Assembly (NCBI RefSeq): GCF_016718685.1
Contig: NZ_JADKCX010000103.1
Span: forward strand, 1 to 37,822
Direction of reading: 5' to 3'
Length of the DNA stretch: 37,822 nt
Origin: Haliscomenobacter sp.
GTDB taxonomy: Bacteria > Bacteroidota > Bacteroidia > Chitinophagales > Saprospiraceae
Shown here: one piece after another, positions 1 to 9,009 of the stretch
Position numbering within the stretch: the first letter of the stretch is position 1
Layout: each line of letters starts with the position of its first letter
Program-made: the position numbers and the translations under genes
Notes under the pieces: generated by a model
Databases searched by the model: none
What the model saw: only the letters and a program-made list of their open reading frames with translations
Told to the model about the DNA's origin: nothing

Positions 1-1
1 G

Positions 2-303
2 CATTGTGGAAGTTACCAAACGGAGGCTTTACCGGGATTTGACGGCGAGTTTGAACTGATTTTGTACAAAGGTGGGGTGACTCGGTTTTTGCATTTCAAA
101 TAACACGCTACTTTCTCTCAAGCCTTGGTAGTCTTGCGCTCTTTTATTTGGGCAATGCCAAAAATTTAAAATTGTGCGGAATGCAAAACCAAAGAACCAA
201 AGTAAACAATACAGGTAATCCTTACGAGCTAGAGCTGGAATTTGGAGAAAAAGGAACAAAGTCATCGTTGGATTTTGGAGTGCGGATTAAATCAACTCTT
301 TAA
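2..303 (+). pseudogene. C-terminal fragment of an unrecognised protein, frameshifted
   Basis: The gene enters from the left edge. Frame 2 reads well from base 2 to about 100, including the segment EALPGFDGEFELILYKGG. Frame 1 then stays open from about 100 to the TAA at 301-303 and ends with LELEFGEKGTKSSLDFGVRI. One single-base shift near base 100 joins them into about 100 residues of C-terminus. I do not recognise the family. The join rests only on the open frames and protein-like composition. The gene converges on the DUF1905 gene, with only 4 bases between the two stops. Confidence 0.35.
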
Positions 304-307
304 CATG

Positions 308-812
308 TCATTGAAAGCGCGGAGGCCGATTTTCCATCAAGGCCTTCAAATGCTCTGCTATAAGCCAGGGCGCGTCAATCTTTAAGTCCGAGCCCTTGGA
401 GCGCGGGACGGCTTTGATTTACAACATGGTTGGATTTTTGCCCGGCGTAGGATTTTTCCCAAGAAAGCACTGCTTCGAGGTCTTGCTCCATCACTTCCAG
501 AAATTCTTCGGGGAACCGGCAGTCCATATCCTGTCGTCTTTTTTACGAGGCTTGCCTGCATGATCCCAATTTTCAGCAGGTTGTTTCATGCGGGCTTTGT
601 TCATAGATGATGTATATTCCTTCACCTCTAGAGATGTGCATTGATGTTGTTCCAGAAGCCTTTACAGCTATTGATGGTGCACCACAACCACACTATCTTC
701 CTGACCACTAATGGCCTGTACAACGGGGGCGGGCACAATAAAATGCTGCCCCCACAAACGGTTGTTGGATTCTTCGATGTAAAGTGGAGTGGAAATTTTG
801 CTCAGGATTCAT
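308..812 (-). pseudogene. DUF1905 / YdeI-like (OmpD-associated) domain protein, several frameshifts
   Basis: Joining minus-strand frames from the ATG at 810-812 to the TGA at 308-310 gives about 168 residues, the usual length of Bacteroidota proteins with an N-terminal DUF1905 domain and a C-terminal YdeI-type tail. Visible pieces in order are MNPEQNFHSTL, RLWGQHFIVPAPVVQAI and QEDSVVVVHH (DUF1905 strand pattern with W and VP), then YGLPVP, PEEFLEVMEQDLEAVLSWEK (YdeI segment) and SDLKIDAPWLIAEHLKAL at the C-terminus. At least four frame changes are needed. It lies 18 bases downstream of the decarboxylase stop on the same strand, so the two may be co-transcribed. The function of the family is not well defined. 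Whether this is a true pseudogene or poor sequence cannot be decided here; neighbouring damage favours sequence error. Confidence 0.6.
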
Positions 813-830
813 GTTGTATAACAAATTAAT

Positions 831-2350
831 TCATAAAGTAAATACTAAATCCATTTTCCGGTCGTGGTAGTGGAGTTCATGATAAAAATGTAAGAATAAA
901 CAGCAATGACTTGTACGAAAGTACTTAGTTTTATTACAGTATAAATGGCCTCAGCAGTTTTTGCCGACACTGAAGATTGTGAGCATTGAGGTTTGCACGC
1001 CATTTTTGCGATTCACAAAGGCACACGATGTTGCATTCGGGAGGCATGGCGAAGGTTCAAAGTCTCGTCTCACTGCTAATCGGATACGCCAAATTACTGC
1101 TCCCGTCGTACAAACGATCAACTGCTGCTGCAAATGCGGCTTCCCCATACAACCGCAATAGGACAAATATTTTTAAGGACATCATGTATTGTTGCACTCA
1201 AACGTGTTGCGGATTTAGCATGATCTGCTTCACTGGAATTCCAAAATTGTTAGCTAGATTGTTGGAAGAATATTATGAACCCAATCTAATGACCCTTTTT
1301 TTGAATAAGGCCGTAATAAAAGCCGGAGTCATCAGTACTTTGTGAAAATCTACCACGACTGAATCGGCTCTTTCCATTCCATTCAACAGATGGCGATATT
1401 TTTGGGAAAAAACTGCCGCTCCACCGTGGGCACCATCGGCATGGAACCAAATGTTGTGGCGTTCCGAGAAATCTGGCAGTAGCGGAGCAAATAATCAAGT
1501 GAGAACCCGTAGGGTAGACCAACAACTACTGCGAATGGCAAAACGATACCCAACTCTTGCGACTTGGCATGACGTGTTCTTAAACTCGCGCATTGAAGCG
1601 TTCATCAGTGGAGCGGTTGATGATCCCTGCTTTAAGCCGCGTTGCGGCTCGATCCCACAGTAATGGGCTTCTTCACTGACCATATTGGCGACTTTTTCCC
1701 TGATGGCCCTCCGTCCAAACATTTGAGGTGCCTTCATGGCTCTGGCCATAAAAATGACGGTGAGAGGGTTGGCCAGGAGGTTGCCTCAGGTCAAGATGCG
1801 TTCGTTGCTGCTGGAGTCGTAGCCAATTTTATTGCGAGCAGCTCGGTGACCTTGTAACCTTTCTGGGCACCGAAACCATGACCATTTCATACGAGGCCAT
1901 TCGCCCGATTACGTGGGTACTCACCAGACCTGCCAAGGCCGCGCTGGTGCCGCCAACGGCTACCGTGGCCCAGGTAATGCGGATGATGCACTCTGACCGA
2001 ACGTTTGATCACTGCTTCAAGCAAGGGTGCGGATCGTTCAGCAATGGAACAGCAAGTTCTTGTTTCCAGTAATTATAACTTTCTTCGGAATTTGGTAAAG
2101 CTCACGGTGGGAAATCTTGATAATTTTGCCAACGCCTCCAGGTGATCACGCACCGCAAAATCAATAAGGCGTGGCCTCGCTGGGCGAAAAGTTGCTTTGA
2201 ATCATAAACTCTGCTGCAAAAAGGGACAAACCGGCCAGTTTTGCCGCGCTTTGTCAGGTGTTTTACTAGGGTCATATCCGGCAGTTTTGCGGGAAAGAAA
2301 GAGCGATTTTACGGCTTATTTGAGGGAGTTAGCACAAATGTTGAACAAAA
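831..2350 (-). pseudogene. PLP-dependent group II decarboxylase (aromatic/diaminobutyrate type), many frameshifts
   Basis: Minus-strand frames joined from about 2350 to the TGA at 831-833 give about 500 residues in the order expected for pyridoxal-phosphate group II decarboxylases. In order they are a DHLEALAKLSRFPT segment, VHHPHYLGH (substrate-entry HPxFxG-like motif), GGTSAALAGLVSTHVIGRMA, SYEMVMVSVP, VTELLAIKLATTP, SEEAHY (stacking His), then ADGAHGGAAVFSQKYRHLL. The cofactor lysine lies in DSVVVDFHKVLMTPAF. Towards the C-terminus come LRLYGEAAFAAAVDRLYD and PECNIVC. The substrate cannot be told. At least eight frame changes are needed and the start is approximate because no clean ATG is in the right frame. 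Upstream lies a Crp/Fnr-like dyad shared with the divergent yceI gene. Family confidence is high; intactness in the living cell is unknown. Confidence 0.65.
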
Positions 2351-2411
2351 TGAGTGTTACTGGAGTCTTTGGTAGGTCAGCACGGCTTTTCTTGAATTTT
2401 TATGGCTAAGT

Positions 2412-2425
2412 GTGATATAAATCAC
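2412..2425. promoter_or_regulatory. Crp/Fnr-family-like operator dyad
   Basis: GTGAT-ATAA-ATCAC is a perfect 5-4-5 palindrome with the geometry of Fnr/Crp family sites; it can also be read as TGTGA-N6-TCACT. It sits between the divergent decarboxylase (minus) and the first yceI gene (plus), 46 bases upstream of the yceI -7 box. Regulation is inference; a 10-base dyad can arise by chance. Confidence 0.35.
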
Positions 2426-2470
2426 TGTTTGGGAGTCTCAAGCTCATGCCAGGGCACTGGAGCGTGACCT

Positions 2471-2478
2471 TACCTTTG
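2471..2478 (+). promoter_or_regulatory. Bacteroidota -7 box (TACCTTTG) of the first yceI gene
   Basis: TACCTTTG fits the Bacteroidota TAnnTTTG -7 consensus. Transcription would begin near 2485, about 20 bases before the inferred start of the yceI gene. No clear -33 TTG was found at the usual spacing. Confidence 0.45.
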
Positions 2479-2503
2479 CACTGTATCAAAGCAAAATACG
2501 CCG

Positions 2504-3108
2504 CTGAAAAACAAGGCATCTCTCTTATTCCAACCACCGCACTCGTACTTCCTCTTGATGTGGATTACCCTGGTAGTCAAACACTCAAAGTTTCAAAATG
2601 TCTGTTTCCGGAACTACTACTTTGCACAACTAGGGAATCGGGCGTAACAAAGTCAGCGTCAAGAGCGACATCACGATCAACGAAGCTGGACAAGCCATCA
2701 ACAACATGTCGGTTGAAGTAGATGCAACGTCAATCAAAGCACCCAAGGGTGCGATGATGGACAAAAAAACCTGGGAAGCGTTGAAAACCACTCAGTTTCC
2801 CAAAATCACTTATCAATTGACCCGGATTGAGTCGATCACGCCAAATGGAGCGGAATACGACATCAAAGCACTGGGTATTTTGACCATCGCCGGGGTTAAA
2901 CTCCCGATTGATATGAACGTAAAAGGTAAACTCCTGAATGGTGGAAATCTTTCCTTTAAAGGAGATAAAAAGCTCAAAATGAGCGACTTTAAAATGGAGC
3001 TCCTACGGCCCTGATGGGGACCATCAAAACCGTAACGAAATCACGGTTCACTTCGATATTGTTTTGGGCAGAATAATGCTCAGCTCATTCCACACCCTCT
3101 TTAACTAA
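2504..3108 (+). CDS. YceI family protein (first copy), frameshifted
   Basis: Joined frames give about 200 residues ending at the TAA at 3106-3108. The N-terminal 25 residues are hydrophobic and likely a signal peptide, but the first codon reads CTG at 2504, so the start is uncertain. Then come MSVSGTTTLHN (the conserved small-strand start of YceI lipocalin-like barrels, with the expected next Trp lost to a base error) and KVSVKSDITINEAGQ. The long clean part at 2706-3000 holds KTWEALKTTQFPKITYQLT, LGILTIAGVKLPID and KLKMSDFKM, and the end is ALMGTIKTGNEITVHFD. YceI proteins are periplasmic lipocalin-like barrels that bind isoprenoid or other hydrophobic ligands. It is followed after 19 bases by a predicted outer-membrane protein and then a second yceI. 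At least three frame changes are needed, most likely sequencing error. Confidence 0.7.
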
Positions 3109-3127
3109 CGACTAAAATTCCAACAAG

Positions 3128-4460
3128 ATGAAAAAGATATCCTTTTCTAACCTGTTGGCAGGTTTTGGTGCCATTTCATTTGCTCTTCCTTTGGCTGCTC
3201 AGCAGCAAGACATGCAATATTCCGCCATACAGGACAAAAGAAGGATCAATGTTTTTGAACCAATCAAAGGAGGTGAATTAACCTGAATACAAAGGTCTTT
3301 CTGTACGCATCGGCGGTAGCTTTACGCAGGATTATCAGAGTTTGACACGAAAACAGACCGTATAAAAAGAATTAGCCTGGTACTGTAGTTGCTGAAGACA
3401 GCGTTTCTGCCAAACTCTCCGGTTTTAACCTGGCAATGGCCAACTTGAACTTTGACTTCCAGATTGAAGATGGTATCCGGGTTTGTTTGGAAAACTACAT
3501 GTCTTCCCGTCACCACAACGAATTCTGGGTGAAGGGTGGTTACATTCAGATGGATAAACTGCCTGTTTGGCAGCCAGAGTGGGTTTACCGATTATGTACC
3601 GGTAAAAATTGGCCACTTCCAGTGTCTTGTGACCAACAATTCCGCCGTACCGATGGTGGTAATGCCATCTTTAACGCCTTTGCTGAAAACCTTATTCTGG
3701 ATGCATTCACTACCGAGATTGGTGGAGAAGTATATCTTTTTCCCTGGGGTTTGATGCTGATGGCCGGGATGATCCGGATTGATCAACGGTAGTGTGGACA
3801 ACTTCCCAAGCACTCCAGCGGAAGACCAATAAAAAGCGACCAAGCGCAATCCTTCAATTTCCTTGAAGGCAGCGTACGACAATACATTTGGTGATTTGAG
3901 ATTCCGGCTTTCGGCGTCCATGTACAGCAACGGCAGCAGTGCTCGGAATACACTTTACTCTGGTGACCGTACGGGGTCTCACTACTTCATGATGCTTGAA
4001 CCTGCAGGGTCTGCCATTACCTATTCGACCAACTTCACTTCCTGGTCGTATCAATCCAGGTGTAGCCAACCGCATTACGCGATTAGTATTAACCCATTTG
4101 TAAAATTCAGGACTGGAAATATTCCGGTACCTAAGAAACCATCAAAGGGGAACCTACGCTGAAACCAGCGATCGTAGCTGGAACCAGCTTGCAGTAGAAG
4201 GCATCCTCCGCCTGCTACCTAACGAACAACTGTACCTTGGCGCACGCTACAACACCGTTTCCGGGCGGCCAAGTGGAGCAGCATATACCAAGGATGTAAC
4301 CATCAATCGTACGGCGCTGGTAGCTGGTTGGTTTAACCAAAAAAACCTGTTGCTGAAAGGAGAAATTGTTTCACAGAAATACCTGGATTTCCCCAACTTC
4401 AGATATCCGCAACTCAGGCAAATTCAACGGTATGATGGTTGAAGCAGTGATTGATTCTAA
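3128..4460 (+). CDS. Predicted outer-membrane beta-barrel protein, multiple frameshifts
   Basis: The start ATG at 3128 opens a clear signal peptide (MKKISFSNLLAGFGAISFAL..AAQ). Joined frames then give about 440 residues of alternating, aromatic-rich strands: LSVRIGGSFTQDYQSL, FNLAMANLNFDFQIEDGIRV, MSSRHHNEFWVKGGYIQMDK, QFRRTDGGNAIFN, FTTEIGGEVY, LYSGDRTGSHYFMMLEP, RSWNQLAVEGILRLLPNEQL, LGARYNTVSG, INRTALVAGWFNQKNLLLKG and IVSQKYLDFP. Restoring one G near 4452 makes the last residues VEAVIGF followed by TAA at 4458-4460, so the protein would end in Phe as outer-membrane proteins typically do. This is a porin-like Bacteroidota family without a trusted name. The flanking yceI genes suggest a shared periplasm/outer-membrane role. 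About ten frame changes are needed. Confidence 0.6.
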
Positions 4461-4463
4461 GTG

Positions 4464-4493
4464 TTGGATTCTTAACGAATTATCATATCTTTG
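4464..4493 (+). promoter_or_regulatory. Bacteroidota-type promoter of the second yceI gene
   Basis: A -33 TTG (4464-4466) and a -7 TATCTTTG (4486-4493) are separated by 19 bases, matching the Bacteroidota sigma factor consensus TTG-N19-TAnnTTTG. It lies just after the barrel-gene stop and 79 bases before the yceI start. Confidence 0.6.
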
Positions 4494-4494
4494 C

Positions 4495-4534
4495 ACAATG
4501 TCGGGGAGCATCAAATGGGTTGTCCCGACATTGT
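4495..4534 (+). repeat. Inverted repeat in the 5' leader of the second yceI gene
   Basis: ACAATGTCGGG (4495-4505) pairs perfectly with CCCGACATTGT (4524-4534) around an 18-base loop. It starts immediately after the -7 box, so it would fold at the very 5' end of the message. It could instead be a terminator for the upstream barrel gene; no long U run follows. Confidence 0.5.
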
Positions 4535-4571
4535 TGCTTTGATTCCCTAAATCGTCCCACAAAATATTACC

Positions 4572-5266
4572 ATGAGAAGGTATTCCTCTTTAATCCTCTT
4601 GTGTTGGGTTATGGTTCTTGGAATTTCAAACGACACAGTCGTGATGATTCATCCCTCCAGCCAGCTTTCCTTGTTTGGCTCCAGTAACATCAACAAATTT
4701 CAATGTAATTGTACCGATGAGTTTCCTCGTTCTACCCTTAAGTTCAATCGGGGAAAAAATGGGACATCGGCCACTTTTTCCAATGCGATCCTCAACATCC
4801 GCGCAGGGGCATTGGACTGTGAAATAAGTTCGCGAACAAAGACATGTACAAGACCTTGAAAGGAGATGAATATCCTGAAATCCGGATTGAGTTGCTACAA
4901 GTCAAACAACTCAGTGAATCTAAACCGGGCGCATGGTCCATTCAGCTGGTAGAAGCAGCGTTGACCATTGCCGGCGTAAGGAAAACCATTGAATTGAGTG
5001 TACGCGCTCAGCAAACCGATCCCGATCGCTTTCGCTTCGTCAGCGACAAAAATATCTTGATGACCGAATTTGGACTCATACCACCCAAAGCGCTTATGGG
5101 AACCATCAAAGTAAACGACCTCATTCGCATCCACATGGATTTGATTGTGGGCGTGGAAAGGGAATGTAAAGAGGTTCTAAGTTCGAGGTTCGAGGGGCGC
5201 GCTAAAACGAACCTCGAACCGAACCCCGAACCTACCTCGTGCTATAGTTCGGCGCTTCTTTTGTAA
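4572..5266 (+). CDS. YceI family protein (second copy), one internal frameshift
   Basis: The start ATG at 4572 begins a signal peptide (MRRYSSLILLCWVMVLGIS). The YceI-like barrel follows: SSQLSLFGSSNINKFQC, FSNAILNIRAGALDC, then after a one-base shift near 4818 ANKDMYKTLKGDEYPEIRIE, WSIQLVEAALTIAGVRKTIE, DKNILMTEFGLIPPKALMGT and IRIHMDLIVGVE. The frame runs on to 5266 through an inverted repeat and into the tail of guaB. Restoring one G in the run near 5160 would stop the protein at 5167-5169, the usual YceI length, so the last 30 or so residues are probably not real. The copy is diverged from the first yceI (Cys-rich N-terminal part). Own promoter at 4464-4493. Confidence 0.7.
5181..5219. 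repeat. Word-hairpin A between convergent yceI and guaB
   Basis: GTTCGAGGTTCG (5181-5192) pairs perfectly with CGAACCTCGAAC (5208-5219), loop 15 bases. The left arm repeats a GTTCGAG word and the right arm repeats CGAACC words out to 5232. It may act as a bidirectional terminator for the two converging genes. Confidence 0.6.
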
Positions 5267-6715
5267 TGTTTACGTTGTGCGGATGGCTTTCTTTCACTCC
5301 AGCCGCCGTAATTTTTACAAATCGTCCTTTTTGTTGCAGTTCTTCTACGGTCAATGAACCGCAGTAGCCCATCCCGGCGCGTAAGCCACCAATGTATTGC
5401 ACCATCACCTCGGCCAGGGTGCCTTTGAATGATACCCGGCCTTCAATGCCTTCCGGAACCAGTTTTTTGATGTCATCTTCTACATCCTGGAAATATCGGT
5501 CTTTAGAACCTTCTTGCATGGCGCCTAGTGAGCCCATGCCGCGATAGACTTTAAACTTTCGGCCTTCAAACAAAATGGTTTCGCCCGGTGCTTCTTCTAC
5601 TCCGGCAAATAATCCGCCTGCCATGATCGTGCTGGCACCTGCGGGAAGCGCTTTGACGATGTCGCCAGTATATCGGATGCCACCATCGCCAATGATGGGA
5701 ACTCCCGTGCCTTTCAAAGCCTGAGCCGCCCAGCTGATCGCGGTCAACTGGGGTACTCCAACACCAGCTACAATGCGGGTGGTACAAATGGAGCCGGGAC
5801 CAACGCCAACCTTTACGGCGTCTACTCCGGCTTCTACCAGCGCCAGCGCGGCAGCACCTGTAGCCACGTTGCCGCCAATGACTTGCAGATCGCGGTATTT
5901 TTCTTGACTGCTTTTACGGCATTGAGTACACCTTGCGAGTGCCCGTGGGCGGTATCGATCGCTACGACATCTACGCCTACATGAACCAGGGCTTCCACCC
6001 GTTCCATCATATCCTGGGTAACCCCTAATGCTGCACCTACCACCAAACGGCCAAAGGTATCTTTGCACGAAAGTGGATAGTTGATCACTTTCATGATGTC
6101 TTTGTAGGTGATCAAACCCACCAACTTGTTGTGGTCGTCCACCACGGGAAGTTTTTCAATTTTGTTGCGTTGCAGGATTTCGCGGGCTTGATACAGGGTG
6201 GTACCAGCGGGTGCCGTGACCAGATTTTTGGAGGTCATCAGCTCATACACCGGGCGATCGAGACTGGTTTCAAAACGCAGGTCGCGGTTGGTCAGAATAC
6301 CCACCAAATGATTTCCTGCATCCACCACCGGGATACCCCCGATTTTGAAGCGCTCCATATGGCTTTTGGCATCGCGAATAGTGGCATCCGGTCGTAGCGT
6401 CACCGGATCGATGATCATGCCACTTTCCGAACGTTTGACCAAGCGCACCTGCTCGGCTTGTTCGGCAATGCTCATGTTTTTGTGGATGATGCCAATACCG
6501 CCTTGCCGGGCAATGGCAATCGCCAGTTTGGCCTCGGTCACGGTATCCATGGCTGCCGACACAATCGGTGCATTCAATCTTAGTTCGCGGGTAAGTTGGG
6601 AGGTGATGTCCACCTCACGGGGCAATACTTCAGAGTATGCCGGGGCGAGCAACACGTCGTCGAAGGTGAGCGCCTCGCCCAAAAACTTGTCCAGGTTGTA
6701 ATTTTGCGTATCCAT
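5232..6715 (-). CDS. guaB: Inosine-5'-monophosphate dehydrogenase, one frameshift
   Basis: This enzyme oxidises IMP to XMP with NAD+, the committed step of GMP synthesis in the cytosol. Start ATG at 6713-6715 (MDTQNYNLDKFLGEALTFDD), about 494 residues, normal for the family. The N-terminal barrel half has VLLAPAYSEVLP and NAPIVSAAMDTVTE. Two CBS motifs follow (GGIPVVD..GILTNRD and KLPVVDD..GLITYKD). The second barrel half has GVDVVAIDTAHGHSQG, GGNVATG, the catalytic-loop Cys in GPGSICTTR, GDGGIRYTGDIVKAL and YRGMGSLGAM. One base is missing from an A run at 5897-5901: the two frames join as KAVKKKYRDLQVIGG. Because guaB is normally needed for growth and the break is in a homopolymer, a sequencing error is most likely. 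A -7 box abuts the start codon. Confidence 0.95.
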
Positions 6716-6718
6716 GCG

Positions 6719-6726
6719 CAAAGGTA
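6719..6726 (-). promoter_or_regulatory. Bacteroidota -7 box (TACCTTTG) of guaB
   Basis: Read on the minus strand, TACCTTTG ends only 3 bases before the guaB ATG. Initiation a few bases downstream would give a leaderless or nearly leaderless message. No convincing -33 TTG was seen. Confidence 0.5.
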
Positions 6727-6793
6727 CGGAATTTGTAGGAATAAGTTGGATGGGGGGGGAGAGGTTTTTTTGGGGGGCGATCGGGGGCTGAAA

Positions 6794-6890
6794 AAATGAC
6801 GAAGAACGAATGAAGAGTGACGAATACCCGGTCACTGAGCGAAGCCGAAGTGCAGGGTATTCGTCACTCTTCATTCGTTCTTCGTCATTT
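6794..6890. repeat. Word-hairpin B: perfect 36-bp inverted repeat overlapping a stop codon
   Basis: Arms 6794-6829 and 6855-6890 are perfect reverse complements of 36 bases around a 25-base loop (6830-6854). The arm is made of related words (GACGAA, AACGAA, TGAAGA). On the minus strand it begins at the stop codon (TGA at 6885-6887) of the S9 peptidase gene, so the terminal codons and stop are part of the stem. The loop contains GAGCGAAGCCGAAG, resembling the loop of hairpin F. Confidence 0.9.
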
Positions 6891-8960
6891 CCCCACCGGC
6901 ATCTCCACTTCTTCCCCCCAAATGTACTTATTGAACCACTGCCAATTGTGCCACAAGGCAGCCAGCCGCTCCTTGGGTTTGTTGATGCCGTGCCCAAATC
7001 CCTTGTAGACAATCAATTTAGCGGGCACCTGATTGTCTTGCAAACCTTGCAGCAATTCATACGCATTCGGAATCGGCACCCGGCGGTCAAATTCGCCATG
7101 CTGAATCAGCGTGGGGGTTTTGGCGTTTTTGATGTTGGTCATCGGCGAGGTTTTGCGGTAAATTTCCGGGTCATCCCAGGGCGTGGCCTGTAAGTACTGG
7201 CGCGTGAAGGGATGAATATCGGTGTTCACGTAATAGGTCATCCAGTTGGAAATGCCCGCGCCCACGGAGATGGCCTTGAAGCGGTCGGTGTTGGTGGTCA
7301 GAAAAGCCGAGATGTAGCCACCCTGGCTCCAGCCCATACAGCCCATGCGGTCGGCGTCCACGCTACCTCGGGCAATCAGAAAATCGACCCCCGACAGGAC
7401 GTCCCACATGTCGCCAACGCCGAGGTTGCGTACATTGAGTGAACGGAATTTTTCGCCGTACCCCGCCGAGCCACGATAGTTCACGCGCAGCACCAAAGCC
7501 CCTTTTTCCAGCCATTGCAGCACGGGGTATACACTGCCGGGCACGGGTTGGGGCAGATCAATCCCGGTTGGGCCGCCGTGGATCATCACCAGGAGGGGGT
7601 ATTTTTTGCTTGGATCAAAATTCTGGGGTTTGTGCAGGACGCCTTCGATTTCCGCACCATCCTTACTCTTCCAACTGATGACCTCGCTCACTGCCGTTTT
7701 CCAGGTAGCGATCTGCTTGCTCATGTTGGTGATTTGCACTGGCTTGAAAGGGAGCAGCGGCGTTTTGAAAATCTCGCTGAGGGTAGTAGCCGTTGAGGCA
7801 CTGTACGCCAGGATTTTGCCATCTTTGGAAAAACTGTAGCCGCCCAGAATGTCCTTGCCATTGGTGAGGGCTTTTATTTGCCCTGAACTCATATCAATCC
7901 GGAAGAGCTGGCGTTTGGTGCGCTGAAATGCGGCAAAAAAGATACCGGAATCATTCCAAACGATGCTGCCGATGTCTTCGTCAAAATCCTGTGCAATCGA
8001 GATGGGTTTTCCTCCAGTCAAGTCGGCTACAAACAGTTTGTCGTTTTTGTAATAAAAAGAAGTGGTATCGTCCAGACTGCTGGTGTACAACAGTTTTTTG
8101 GAGTCGGGAGACCAGGCCGCATAATTATCCACTGAAGGGTTGGCGACTTTGTACTTGATTTGTTTGCTCGCCACGTCGATGACTTCAATATCCGAGTACA
8201 TGGAATAATTGATCAAGGGATTCGGCTGCCGATTGTACACAATCATTTTGCCGTCGGGCGACCAGTCAAAACCACTCACTGTAAAACTTCCCCCGGTCAG
8301 GCGAGTGGCCTTAGGGTAGGTGATACAATCATTTTTGGCGGTGGAATCCTTCTTTTCATCATAACAAGGCAACTCCCCGGGTGAAGGCATCATGTCGGGT
8401 TTAAACTCCAGCAACCACAGGTGAGAAAGGTGGTATTCGGCATCGTCGGCGGCCCAGCCGCCGTAGCGCTCTTTGCGTTTTTTCTCTTCCTTGTCTTCTG
8501 GTTCTGCTTTGACAAAGGCAAATTGTTTGCCATCCGGCGACCATTCAAAGTTGCTCACGCCTTCGTCTTCATTGCTCACTTGTTGGGCCTCGCCGCCGTT
8601 GGGGCGGATGACAAAAATCTGGCTTTTGTCATTGCGGCTGCTGGCAAAAGCGATCCACTTTCCGTCGGGCGACCACTTGGGAGAGGTACTGCTGCCTTTG
8701 GTGCTGCGGGTGAGTTGAAAGGGTTCTTCACCCTCGCGGGCCAGCCAGATTTCGGTATCGTAGCTGTTGTCTTTCCAGTCGGTACTGCCTACGGTGTAGG
8801 CGATGTGTTTGCCATCGGGCGACAAGATGGGTGTGCCCACACTCCGTAAGGCGATGACTTGCTCAAAGCTGATACTGGCACCATTTTGAGCCAAAACAAG
8901 ACCAAGTGTGCAAGCCAGCCAACTGGTCAATAGTGTTTTAATTGCACAGGTATATTTCAT
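6885..8960 (-). CDS. Exported S9 family peptidase (dipeptidyl/acylaminoacyl peptidase type)
   Basis: A serine peptidase of the prolyl oligopeptidase family that cleaves short peptides, probably in the periplasm. Starting at the ATG at 8958-8960 gives a signal peptide (MKYTCAIKTLLTSWLACTLG..LAQ); a start seven codons upstream (8981) is possible but would precede it with charged residues. Residues about 30-420 form a TolB-like beta-propeller with repeated SPDGK motifs (for example ILSPDGKHIAYT, WSPDGKWIAF, WSPDGKQFAF, WSPDGKMIVY). The C-terminal alpha/beta-hydrolase has LLVMIHGGPTG (oxyanion region), nucleophile Ser in GWSQGGY, Asp in GEFDRRVP and His in GFGHGINKP, so the triad is complete. At 691 residues the length is normal. 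The frame is intact. Its 3' end is fused into hairpin B. The exact peptide specificity is not visible. Confidence 0.9.
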   Translation of the reverse strand: MKYTCAIKTLLTSWLACTLGLVLAQNGASISFEQVIALRSVGTPILSPDGKHIAYTVGSTDWKDNSYDTEIWLAREGEEPFQLTRSTKGSSTSPKWSPDGKWIAFASSRNDKSQIFVIRPNGGEAQQVSNEDEGVSNFEWSPDGKQFAFVKAEPEDKEEKKRKERYGGWAADDAEYHLSHLWLLEFKPDMMPSPGELPCYDEKKDSTAKNDCITYPKATRLTGGSFTVSGFDWSPDGKMIVYNRQPNPLINYSMYSDIEVIDVASKQIKYKVANPSVDNYAAWSPDSKKLLYTSSLDDTTSFYYKNDKLFVADLTGGKPISIAQDFDEDIGSIVWNDSGIFFAAFQRTKRQLFRIDMSSGQIKALTNGKDILGGYSFSKDGKILAYSASTATTLSEIFKTPLLPFKPVQITNMSKQIATWKTAVSEVISWKSKDGAEIEGVLHKPQNFDPSKKYPLLVMIHGGPTGIDLPQPVPGSVYPVLQWLEKGALVLRVNYRGSAGYGEKFRSLNVRNLGVGDMWDVLSGVDFLIARGSVDADRMGCMGWSQGGYISAFLTTNTDRFKAISVGAGISNWMTYYVNTDIHPFTRQYLQATPWDDPEIYRKTSPMTNIKNAKTPTLIQHGEFDRRVPIPNAYELLQGLQDNQVPAKLIVYKGFGHGINKPKERLAALWHNWQWFNKYIWGEEVEMPVGK

Positions 8961-9009
8961 ATTCGAGTCGGATTTTAGCATACAGCCCGGGGCGTTCTAC
9001 CTCATTGAA

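Noticed and set aside
951..1166. Separate small minus-strand protein of 71 residues
   Set aside because: It is one frame of the broken PLP decarboxylase C-terminal region rather than an independent gene.
6794..6890. Insertion-sequence or MITE terminal repeats
   Set aside because: The loop is only 25 bases, there is no target-site duplication and no other hairpin in the window shares the arm sequence.
5834..7012. Longer guaB start at 7012
   Set aside because: The extra 99 codons run through hairpin B and the end of the peptidase gene; MDTQNYNLDKF at 6715 is the natural IMP dehydrogenase start.
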